Part shown: one piece after another, positions 1 through 6,969 of the stretch
Layout: each line of letters opens with the position of its first letter
Numbering within the stretch: position 1 is the stretch's first letter
Assembly (NCBI GenBank): GCA_947625205.1
Contig: CANQNN010000014.1
Coordinates: forward strand, 1 to 64,000
Source: an uncultured Lachnospiraceae bacterium
Lineage (GTDB): Bacteria; Bacillota; Clostridia; Lachnospirales; Lachnospiraceae
Direction of reading: 5' to 3'
DNA: 64,000 nucleotides
Notes under the pieces: generated by a model
The model's input: only the letters and a program-made list of their open reading frames with translations
Told to the model about the DNA's origin: nothing
The model's database searches: none
Made by a program: the position numbers and the translations under genes

Positions 1-38
1 CAGCGCCTTATCGTCTGCTCCGCAGACAGACCGCTCGT

Positions 39-98
39 TAGCGCCCACTGAAAAACAAATGCCGCTTCGCGTCGCTTGTTTTTCTGTTGTGGGCGCTA
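39..98 (-). terminator. Terminator-like hairpin after the response regulator
   Basis: A long inverted repeat: the arm TAGCGCCCAC plus AAAAACAA (39-58) faces TTGTTTTTC plus GTGGGCGCTA (77-98), with a three-base bulge. It includes the stop codon of the response regulator gene and lies at the 3' end of the two-component operon, so termination is the natural reading. Bases 13-27 hold a further small perfect hairpin (GTCTGC, three-base loop, GCAGAC). Nothing else is recognisable in 1-38. Confidence 0.5.
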
Positions 99-785
99 TA
101 TCTTAAATCTGTATCCAACGCCCCATATCGTCTCTATATACTGCGGCTTGGCGCTGTCATACTCGATCTTTTCCCGAATCTTCTTGATGTGTACGGTAAC
201 TGTTGCGATGTCGCCGATGGAGTCCATATCCCATATCTCCCGGAACAGTTCTTCCTTGGAATATACATGATTCGGATTCTCAGCAAGGAACGTCAGCAGG
301 TCAAACTCCTTGGTGGTAAAGATCTTTTCCTCTCCGTCCACGTAGACTCTTCTTGCCGTCTTGTCGATCTTGAGCCCTCTTATCTCTATGATATCGTTGG
401 CTTTCTGATTGCTTCCCACCAGTCTGTCATAACGCGCCATATGCGCCTTGACTCTCGCTACAAGCTCGGACGGACTGAAGGGCTTCGTCATATAATCGTC
501 TGCGCCCAAACCCAATCCCCTGATCTTGTCAATGTCATCTTTCTTGGCGGATACCATGATGATCGGCACATTCTTTTTCTCACGGATCTTCTTACATACC
601 TCGAAACCGTCCACTCCCGGAAGCATAAGGTCGAGAATGATAAGGTCAAACTCTTTGGCAAGCGCAGTCTGTAACCCCTTATCTCCAGTGTTCTCTATCT
701 CTACCTCGAAATCGCTCAGCTCCAGATAGTCCTTCTCCAGATCGGCAATGGCTTCCTCATCTTCTATGATTAGAATTCTGCTCAT
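96..785 (-). CDS. OmpR/PhoB-family response regulator
   Basis: A 229-residue two-domain response regulator. The receiver domain (about 1-118) shows the acidic pocket near IIEDEE, the phosphoacceptor Asp52 in LDLMLPG and the conserved Lys of MTKPFS. A winged-helix DNA-binding domain (about 132-229) ends in the typical VGYRFKI. It should accept phosphate from the histidine kinase encoded 60 bp upstream on the same strand and act as a transcription factor in the cytoplasm. The order kinase then regulator is the reverse of the commoner order. The signal and target genes cannot be read from the sequence. The family call is firm; VanR/PhoP-like subtype names would be guesses. Confidence 0.93.
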   Translation of the reverse strand: MSRILIIEDEEAIADLEKDYLELSDFEVEIENTGDKGLQTALAKEFDLIILDLMLPGVDGFEVCKKIREKKNVPIIMVSAKKDDIDKIRGLGLGADDYMTKPFSPSELVARVKAHMARYDRLVGSNQKANDIIEIRGLKIDKTARRVYVDGEEKIFTTKEFDLLTFLAENPNHVYSKEELFREIWDMDSIGDIATVTVHIKKIREKIEYDSAKPQYIETIWGVGYRFKI

Positions 786-845
786 GATAATTCCTCCTTT
801 ATATATATAAAACTGCTCTGTATTATCTGCTTCATGCTGTGTCTG

Positions 846-2321
846 TTATTCTTCCGGCGGCTGATACTTACGGATAACAAAGTGCATACACGTTCCTTCG
901 TTTTCTTTGCTTGTCGCCCAGATGTACCCGCCGTGATCCTCTATGATCTTCTTGACAATGGACAGTCCTATGCCGCTTCCTCCCTTGGAAGAATTGCGGG
1001 ATGCGTCCGTCCGGTAAAACCTCTCGAAGATATTCGGCAGGTCTTTTGCCGCGATCCCCATGCCGTTATCTTCTATCTCGACTCTTATGGAATCCAGCTC
1101 GTCCAGTATCCGGATGTCGATCACGCCTTTTTCCTTATTTATATATTTTACACTGTTGCTGATGATATTATTGATAACGCGCTTAAGCTGCTCGGGATCG
1201 GCGATGATCTGTGTGTCAGGCTCCACCAGCGCATCATAGTTTAATTCGATATGCCTGGACTCCAGGTCAAGCCCCACTTCCTCCACACAGTCCCTGAAGT
1301 AATCCGCCACATTGATACGGCGAAACGTATAAGGGATCCGGTTATTGTCTATGCCGGAATATGTGGTCAGTTCGTTGATGAGCCTGTCCATATCGTTCGC
1401 CTTATCGTAAATGGTCTTAATGTATTTATTCATTTTCTCCGGCGTATCCGCGACGCCGTCCATGATCCCTTCCACATAGCCCTTGATCGATGTGATCGGG
1501 GTCTTGAGATCATGGGAAATATTGCTTACCAGCTCTTTGTTTTTCTGTTCATGCTCTAATTTCTCGTCCGTGGATTCTTTAAGGCGAAGCCGCATGTCCT
1601 CGTAGTTGCGGTACAGCTCACCGATCTCGCCCTTTTCCTCCGTTGTCAGCATATATTCCAAATTTCCTTCGGCAATATTCTGCATCGCGGTGTTAAGCTG
1701 GTTGATCGGCGTAAAGATCCCTTTTTGGATCCACCATGTCAGCACGATACTCGTCAGGCACAGGATCAGAACCAGCGCAAATACCATTTCCCGAAGTGCA
1801 TTTCTGGAAATAAGCGTCCTAACGCTCGTCACGATAAAAAAACTGCCGTCGCTTCCGTCCCCAAACCGGAAATCAAGCTGCTTGACAAGCTTTTTCATAT
1901 CGTTATAGTACAGACCCGTCTCCGAATCCGGCAGCTCGTTTCCGTATTCCGGCAGCATATCGAATATTTTCTGCGCCGCCATATCGTTATCCGTATAATA
2001 GACGCCGTCGCCTTTTCTCACAATAATATAGGAAAATCTGTCATTGAGCTCGCCGCTGATCTCATCCAGATATTCTTTGCTTTCCAGCCTGGACGGATTC
2101 ACGCCGATCTGATCCTTGACCTTTTTCAGAACATTCTCCGTCATCTTGCTGTAATTCTCTATCGTGTAAGCGAAGACAAGATTTTTCCTATCCAGTAGTC
2201 CGGGATCAGTCTCTGCATCCTCCACATGACTCCCGACAACAATAAAGGCAATACTCGTCAGCAAAAAAGGAACAAGCACGATCGCAATCGATGTAACCAG
2301 AAGTCTCGTCTTAAACTTCAC
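846..2321 (-). CDS. Membrane sensor histidine kinase (HAMP, HisKA, HATPase)
   Basis: Partner kinase of the regulator at 96-785. The GTG at 2321 is chosen because GGGAGG lies seven bases before it; the ATG further upstream (2369) has no such site. That gives 491 residues: a TM segment at about 7-29, an extracellular sensor domain of about 150 residues, a second TM ending in WWIQKG, a HAMP linker, the phosphoacceptor H-box SNISHDLKTPITS, N-box NNIISNSVKY, and the ATP-lid and G motifs (DNGMGIAAKD, GGSGIGLSIVKK). The extracellular domain matches no sensor I recognise. Family and topology are secure; the stimulus is unknown. Confidence 0.93.
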   Translation of the reverse strand: MKFKTRLLVTSIAIVLVPFLLTSIAFIVVGSHVEDAETDPGLLDRKNLVFAYTIENYSKMTENVLKKVKDQIGVNPSRLESKEYLDEISGELNDRFSYIIVRKGDGVYYTDNDMAAQKIFDMLPEYGNELPDSETGLYYNDMKKLVKQLDFRFGDGSDGSFFIVTSVRTLISRNALREMVFALVLILCLTSIVLTWWIQKGIFTPINQLNTAMQNIAEGNLEYMLTTEEKGEIGELYRNYEDMRLRLKESTDEKLEHEQKNKELVSNISHDLKTPITSIKGYVEGIMDGVADTPEKMNKYIKTIYDKANDMDRLINELTTYSGIDNNRIPYTFRRINVADYFRDCVEEVGLDLESRHIELNYDALVEPDTQIIADPEQLKRVINNIISNSVKYINKEKGVIDIRILDELDSIRVEIEDNGMGIAAKDLPNIFERFYRTDASRNSSKGGSGIGLSIVKKIIEDHGGYIWATSKENEGTCMHFVIRKYQPPEE

Positions 2322-2353
2322 TTGCCATCCTCCCCGTACCGCCACAGGCAATA

Positions 2354-2432
2354 CTGAATCTGCGCCCATTCAGGGAAGAATTGCTTCGCAATTCTTCTGA
2401 CGCAGATTGTTAAATCTGCGTCTAGTATAGCA
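2354..2432 (-). promoter_or_regulatory. Palindrome cluster and extended -10 promoter before the kinase operon
   Basis: Three adjacent inverted repeats: CTGAAT/ATTCAG (2354-2373), GAAGAATTGC/GCAATTCTTC with loop TTC (2375-2397), and GACGCAGATT/AATCTGCGTC with spacer GTTA (2399-2422). Directly beside the last one the minus strand reads TGCTATACT (2432-2424), a good extended -10 element. Transcription would start inside the third palindrome, which therefore looks more like an operator, while the first two would form hairpins in the leader of the kinase mRNA. Inferred from sequence only. Confidence 0.45.
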
Positions 2433-2532
2433 CATTTTCACGAAAGAAAAATAAAACATGTTTGATAATCTTATAAAAAAACTATTAAAACTATATACCG
2501 GCTGTGGCGTACGGAATAATTTTTATTTTGTA

Positions 2533-2585
2533 TTGACTTATACTTCTCCTTCTGTTATATTTAATAAAAATAGTAATCATTATTG
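2533..2585 (+). promoter_or_regulatory. perR promoter with PerR/Fur-type box
   Basis: TTGACT (2533-2538), a 17-base spacer and TATATT (2556-2561) form a sigma-A promoter. Just downstream, 2571-2585 carries TAATCATTA inside a 15-base element agreeing at 10 of 14 specified positions with the Bacillus PerR box TTATAATNATTATAA. Placed at about +4 to +18, it would block transcription, which suggests autorepression of perR. Confidence 0.6.
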
Positions 2586-2598
2586 ATTTAGGAATATT

Positions 2599-3000
2599 AT
2601 GGCGATCAAATACAGCAGACAAAGACAACTTATCAAAGATTTTTTAATGACCCGCAAGGACCATCCGACCGCCGACGTTGTTTACATGAATGTCCGGCAG
2701 AAATATCCGAATATCAGCCTTGGCACCGTATACCGCAATCTTTCACTGTTATCGGAGCTCGGTGAGATAAGGCGGCTTCGGCTGGGAGATGGTATCGATC
2801 ACTATGACGCGGATACATCTGATCACTATCATGTTATCTGTACGCAGTGCGGCGGCGTATCGGATGTAAAGGCAGACGGCATCGGTGATATATTGGGAAA
2901 TGCAAACATTGAATACGACGGGGAAATACAGGGACATGTCACCTATTTTTACGGCATATGTGAAAAGTGCCTTAAATATAGTCGGGCCTGCTGCCCGTAG
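2599..3000 (+). CDS. perR: PerR-like Fur-family peroxide-stress repressor
   Basis: 133 residues, usual length for the family. The N-terminal winged helix includes the recognition segment SLGTVYRNLSLL (about 40-51). The C-terminal dimerisation domain has His/Asp ligands (HYDADTSDHYH, 68-78) and two CxxC pairs, Cys81/Cys84 and Cys121/Cys124, which bind structural zinc in PerR and Fur. PerR is preferred over Fur or Zur because the next gene is a reverse rubrerythrin, a known PerR target in Clostridium, and because a PerR-type box lies at its own promoter. The start is supported by TAGGA seven bases upstream. The metal specificity itself cannot be proved from sequence. Confidence 0.82.
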   Translation: MAIKYSRQRQLIKDFLMTRKDHPTADVVYMNVRQKYPNISLGTVYRNLSLLSELGEIRRLRLGDGIDHYDADTSDHYHVICTQCGGVSDVKADGIGDILGNANIEYDGEIQGHVTYFYGICEKCLKYSRACCP

Positions 3001-3019
3001 TGATTTACTGATCGACTGT

Positions 3020-3069
3020 TAAGACGCTTCCGGTCATCGGATGCAGTCTTACAAATATATAATTATATA
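3020..3069 (+). promoter_or_regulatory. Hairpin and A/T palindrome upstream of rubrerythrin
   Basis: Between perR and the rubrerythrin gene lies an imperfect stem-loop (TAAGACGC at 3020 facing GC-A-GTCTTA ending 3051) with no U-run. It is followed at 3056-3069 by a perfect 14-base palindrome, TATATAATTATATA, resembling a PerR-type operator. It may give the rubrerythrin gene its own regulated start or processing point. Suggestive only. Confidence 0.35.
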
Positions 3070-3100
3070 ATATTATTTTATAGAAAAGGAGAATATCATT

Positions 3101-3640
3101 ATGAAGTATGTATGTCAGGTATGCGGTTACGTTCACGAGGGAGATTCTGCACCGGAGAAATGTCCGGTATGCAACGCGCCCGCCGAGAAATTCACGGCTC
3201 AGGGCGGCGAGCGGGAATGGGCCGCTGAGCATGTCGTAGGCGTTGCAAAGGGTGTCAGCGAAGATATCCTGGCTGATCTTCGCGCCAACTTCAACGGCGA
3301 GTGTACTGAGGTAGGTATGTACCTTGCGATGGCGAGAGTCGCTCACAGAGAGGGCTATCCGGAAATCGGTCTGTACTGGGAGAAGGCTGCTTGGGAAGAG
3401 GCTGAGCACGCCGCTAAGTTTGCAGAGCTTTTGGGTGAAGTCGTAACAGATTCCACCAAGAAGAATCTGGAGATGAGAGTGGAGGCTGAGAACGGCGCTA
3501 CCGCAGGTAAGTTCGACCTTGCCAAACGTGCAAAAGCCGCTAATCTGGATGCGATCCATGATACCGTTCATGAGATGGCGCGTGACGAGGCAAGACACGG
3601 CAAGGCATTCGAGGGTCTGTTAAAGAGATACTTCGGCTAA
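3101..3640 (+). CDS. Reverse rubrerythrin (rubredoxin domain first)
   Basis: 179 residues. A rubredoxin-type iron site comes first (Cys5, Cys8, Cys21, Cys24 in CQVCGY and CPVCNA), followed by a four-helix ferritin-like diiron domain with Glu/His ligand motifs ([29 protein letters not shown]). In ordinary rubrerythrin the rubredoxin domain is C-terminal; this swapped order defines reverse rubrerythrin, which in clostridia reduces H2O2 (and O2 via electron donors) in the cytoplasm. AAAGGAG stands ten bases before the ATG. It follows perR on the same strand, which suggests peroxide-inducible expression. A shared terminator with the opposing tetR follows. Identification is secure. Confidence 0.93.
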   Translation: MKYVCQVCGYVHEGDSAPEKCPVCNAPAEKFTAQGGEREWAAEHVVGVAKGVSEDILADLRANFNGECTEVGMYLAMARVAHREGYPEIGLYWEKAAWEEAEHAAKFAELLGEVVTDSTKKNLEMRVEAENGATAGKFDLAKRAKAANLDAIHDTVHEMARDEARHGKAFEGLLKRYFG

Positions 3641-3669
3641 GCCGGAAGAGCAAGTTTCATAAGAGAGGC

Positions 3670-3704
3670 AAACAGGCGCGGAGAGGTTTCTTCCGCGCCT
3701 GTTT
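3670..3704. terminator. Bidirectional terminator between rubrerythrin and tetR
   Basis: Perfect 12-base stem AACAGGCGCGGA (3671-3682) / TCCGCGCCTGTT (3692-3703), flanked by A on the left and TTTT on the right. It sits between two convergent genes and can serve both. Confidence 0.85.
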
Positions 3705-3711
3705 TCGTCTC

Positions 3712-4275
3712 CTAATACCCATGCTTCACGATCTCGGCCAGCCTGTACGCCACATCGCGCAGGCATCCGCCCACCATTCCCCTAAACCACGCCATATACA
3801 AGCTGCCCGCGCCGCCCGCATAGAAATAGCAGCGTTCTTGAAAAGACGCGCTGCCCCTGACTTTCTCGTCAATATCGTCCGAGGACGCCAGATGTCTTGC
3901 GATCAGTCCGGGCAGATGCTCGATAAAGGGATTGGTCATATGCGACCCCATCAGCGCCGTGATCAGTTCTTTATTTTCTTCCAGGTAATCCGATATCTTC
4001 AGAAACATAGGCAGAGGATCCTTCAACAGCCGGGGATAGGAGCCGTCATCAAACAGCCGGTACAGGTTGTCCGTAATGTCGTCCTCGATGCTCTGCACCA
4101 GCGCATTGATATCTTCATAGTGCGCATAGAACGTGCCCCGGTTCAGTCCTGCCTTCTGCGCGATATCTGTCACGGTGATCTTGTCCGCCGCCGTGGTCTG
4201 CAGCAGCTCTGTAAAAGCGTCCCTAATCATCTTTTTGGACCGCACGGAACTGCGGTATTCAGCTTTGTGCTGCAT
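3712..4275 (-). CDS. TetR/AcrR-family transcriptional repressor
   Basis: 187 residues from the ATG at 4275, which has AGAGAGG ten bases upstream; a longer form from 4296 is possible but lacks a site. The N-terminal helix-turn-helix reads DKITVTDIAQKAGLNRGTFYAHYED, typical of TetR. The C-terminal ligand domain (about 70-187) has the length and helical look of the TetR C-terminal family seen in Firmicutes. It is divergent from the MMPL exporter operon, whose promoter contains a palindrome exactly between -35 and -10, so it is probably the local repressor of that operon. The inducer is unknown. Confidence 0.9.
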   Translation of the reverse strand: MQHKAEYRSSVRSKKMIRDAFTELLQTTAADKITVTDIAQKAGLNRGTFYAHYEDINALVQSIEDDITDNLYRLFDDGSYPRLLKDPLPMFLKISDYLEENKELITALMGSHMTNPFIEHLPGLIARHLASSDDIDEKVRGSASFQERCYFYAGGAGSLYMAWFRGMVGGCLRDVAYRLAEIVKHGY

Positions 4276-4374
4276 TTTCTTCTTTCCTCTCTGCATATAA
4301 TGTTTATTACATTGCCGATCATATATATTTTAATCACAATCTTCAACACAAATCAATATTTTGTTCAAAATTAT

Positions 4375-4425
4375 ACATTTGTGCAAAATGTGTTTATTGT
4401 ACGGGATTTTTCCCCGTATTATAAT
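4375..4425 (+). promoter_or_regulatory. MMPL operon promoter with probable TetR operator
   Basis: TTGTAC (4397-4402), a 17-base spacer and TATAAT (4420-4425). The palindrome TACGGG-N7-CCCGTA (4400-4418) fills the spacer, an arrangement used by TetR-type repressors to exclude RNA polymerase. A second perfect palindrome, ACATTT-GTGCA-AAATGT (4375-4391), lies just upstream on the tetR side and may be a second site. Confidence 0.6.
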
Positions 4426-4473
4426 AGCTGACGGAAAACAACGCCGCACACGGCGGATAAAGGAGTGAATCCC

Positions 4474-6969
4474 GTGGAAAACAATCAGGAAAATGCCGGA
4501 TTTATGGTCAAGGTGGCGACTTTTATCGTAGACCGGCGCAATCTGTTCTTTCTATTATTCGGCATAGCGCTGATCTTCTCGGTCGTATCCATGAACTGGG
4601 TCAAGGTGGAAAATGCCATGTCCGCCTACCTGCCGGACTCCACCGAGACGCGCCAGGGACTGGACCGCATGGAAGAACAGTTCATTACATACGGCACGGC
4701 CAAGGTCATGGTCATCAATATCCCCTATGACAAGGCGCAGGAGATCGCGGATGAGATCAAGGCTCTGGATTCCGTTATCATGCTGACCTTCGACAACTCT
4801 TCGGAGCATTATAATAATTTCTCCGCTCTGTACGATATCACCTTCGGATACGAAGAGACCGACGAGAGAGCGCTGGAGGCTCTCGACACAGTCAAAGAAA
4901 TGCTCTCCGGCTACGATCTCTATGTCTCAACGGACATGGGCGACGCTTCCGCCGAGCAGATCGCCAGCGAGATGCAGGTCATCAGCGTGCTTGTCGCTAT
5001 CGTGGTGGTCACAGTACTTCTGCTGACTTCACAGACCTGGGCGGAGGTGCCGGTGCTGCTGCTTACCTTTATCGCTGCGGCATTGATCACCAAGGGCACC
5101 AACTTCCTGATGGGTACGATCTCTTTTGTATCCAACTCGGTAACAATCGTCTTACAGCTTGCCCTTTCCATCGACTATGCGGTCATATTCTGTAACAGAT
5201 ATAAGGAAGAACACCAGTCGCTTCCGATCAGGGAAGCGGATATTGTGGCGCTAAGCAAAGCGATCCCCGAGATCTCTTCCAGCTCCTTAACGACCATCGG
5301 CGGTCTGATCGCCATGATGTTCATGCAGTTCGGCATCGGCAGCGACATGGCGTTATGTCTGATCCGCGCTATCCTGTTAAGTCTGCTGGCGGTATTCCTG
5401 CTGATGCCGGGACTGATCATGCTGTTTGGCAAAGCAATGGATAAAACCTATCACAAAAGCTTTATCCCCAAGATCCCCTTTGTGGGAAAATTCGCATACA
5501 AAACGCGCTTTATCATGCCGCCCCTCTTTCTGGTGCTGATCGTTGCGGCCTATATCGTATCCTCGAAATGTCCGTATGTGTACGGATATTCCATGCTGGA
5601 AACGCCGGTACAGAGTGAGGCGATGGTGGTGGATGAGCTGATCGAGGAAAGCTTCGGCCCTACCAACATGGTCGCGCTCATCGTGCCCGCCGGCAATTAC
5701 GAGAAAGAAAAAGCGCTGCTGACGGAGCTGGAATCGCACCCGGAGGTCAAGAGCACGCTGGGGCTGTCTAACACCGAAGCACTGGACGGTTATATGCTGA
5801 CGGATAAGCTGACGGCAAGGGATTTCTCCGAGCTGCTGGAGCTGGATTACGAAGTGGCGGAGCTGCTCTATATGACCTACGCCGTCAACGATGAGAATTA
5901 CGCCAAGATCGTCAATGGCCTCTCTTCCTACAGCGTGCCGCTGATCGACATGATCATGTTCCTGTACGATGAGGTGAACGAGGGATATGTGACGCTGGAC
6001 GATGATCTGATGGATACGCTGACAGACGCGCACACGCAGATGCAGATCGCCCTTGACCAGTTACAGGGCGAAGAATACAGCCGTATGCTGATCTATCTGA
6101 ATCTGCCGGAGGAGGGTGACGAGACCTTTGCTTTCCTTGATAAAATGCATGAAATAGCCAACAAATACTATGAAGGCACGATCCTGATCCCCGGCGAGGC
6201 CACCAGCCAGTACGACCTGTATAAAACCTTCCAGACGGATAATACGGTGGTCAACGTAGTCTCCATTCTGGCGGTTCTGGTGGTGCTGCTGTTCACCTTT
6301 ATGTCGGCGGGTATGCCGGTGCTGCTGATCCTGATCATACAGGGCGCCATATGGATCAATTTTTCCTTCCCGGCGATACAGAACAAAAACCTGTTTTTCA
6401 TGAGTTACCTGATCGTCAGCTCTATCCAGATGGGCGCTAACATCGACTATGCGATCGTTATCTCCGGCAGATTTATGGAGCTGAAGGATAAAATGCCAAA
6501 GAAAGAGGCGATCATCGAGACGATGAACTTCGCTTTTCCGACGATCGTTACATCCGGATCCATGCTGGCGTTAGCGGGCATCTTCATCGGCATGATGTCC
6601 TCGGACGGAGCGATCTGCGGCATTGGACAGTGTCTTGGACGGGGCACGATCCTCTCCATCATCATTGTCATGTTTGTACTGCCTCAGATACTGCTTCTGG
6701 GCGAGCATATCATTGATAAGACATCTTTCGCGGTGTCGATCCCGTTAAAGCTTGAAAGAGTCTCCGGTCTGATGCGTGTGGACGGCCTGGTACAAGGTCA
6801 GATCAACGGTACGGTCATAGGTGAAATGCACGGATTTATCCGCGGCGACGCCAACCTGTTAGTCAATATGGGAAAACTCGAGCCTAAGGACGATGACGGC
6901 GCTGATCTGAAAACATTGATGCTGGAAGACGAACAGAAAAAGGAGGCGCCGGACGATGAAGAAAACTAA
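4474..6969 (+). CDS. MMPL/RND-family membrane transporter
   Basis: 831 residues from the GTG at 4474, which has AAAGGAG eight bases upstream (the earlier GTG at 4465 overlaps that site). It has two RND-type halves. Each has one TM helix, an extracellular loop domain of about 150-230 residues, and a five-helix bundle with the MMPL signatures LALSIDYAVIFCNRY and QMGANIDYAIVISGRF. Such proteins export lipids, hydrophobic compounds or surface material using the proton gradient. The C-terminus adds about 70 cytoplasmic residues with a repeated GQINGTVIGEMHGFIRGD-like pattern and an acidic end. Its stop codon overlaps the start of the next gene by 14 bases, so the two products are translationally coupled. 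Substrate unknown. Confidence 0.88.
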   Translation: MENNQENAGFMVKVATFIVDRRNLFFLLFGIALIFSVVSMNWVKVENAMSAYLPDSTETRQGLDRMEEQFITYGTAKVMVINIPYDKAQEIADEIKALDSVIMLTFDNSSEHYNNFSALYDITFGYEETDERALEALDTVKEMLSGYDLYVSTDMGDASAEQIASEMQVISVLVAIVVVTVLLLTSQTWAEVPVLLLTFIAAALITKGTNFLMGTISFVSNSVTIVLQLALSIDYAVIFCNRYKEEHQSLPIREADIVALSKAIPEISSSSLTTIGGLIAMMFMQFGIGSDMALCLIRAILLSLLAVFLLMPGLIMLFGKAMDKTYHKSFIPKIPFVGKFAYKTRFIMPPLFLVLIVAAYIVSSKCPYVYGYSMLETPVQSEAMVVDELIEESFGPTNMVALIVPAGNYEKEKALLTELESHPEVKSTLGLSNTEALDGYMLTDKLTARDFSELLELDYEVAELLYMTYAVNDENYAKIVNGLSSYSVPLIDMIMFLYDEVNEGYVTLDDDLMDTLTDAHTQMQIALDQLQGEEYSRMLIYLNLPEEGDETFAFLDKMHEIANKYYEGTILIPGEATSQYDLYKTFQTDNTVVNVVSILAVLVVLLFTFMSAGMPVLLILIIQGAIWINFSFPAIQNKNLFFMSYLIVSSIQMGANIDYAIVISGRFMELKDKMPKKEAIIETMNFAFPTIVTSGSMLALAGIFIGMMSSDGAICGIGQCLGRGTILSIIIVMFVLPQILLLGEHIIDKTSFAVSIPLKLERVSGLMRVDGLVQGQINGTVIGEMHGFIRGDANLLVNMGKLEPKDDDGADLKTLMLEDEQKKEAPDDEEN

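Noticed and set aside
2322..2369. Extended N-terminus of the histidine kinase
   Set aside because: The upstream ATG has no ribosome binding site and would translate through a leader palindrome; the GTG at 2321 has GGGAGG at ideal distance.
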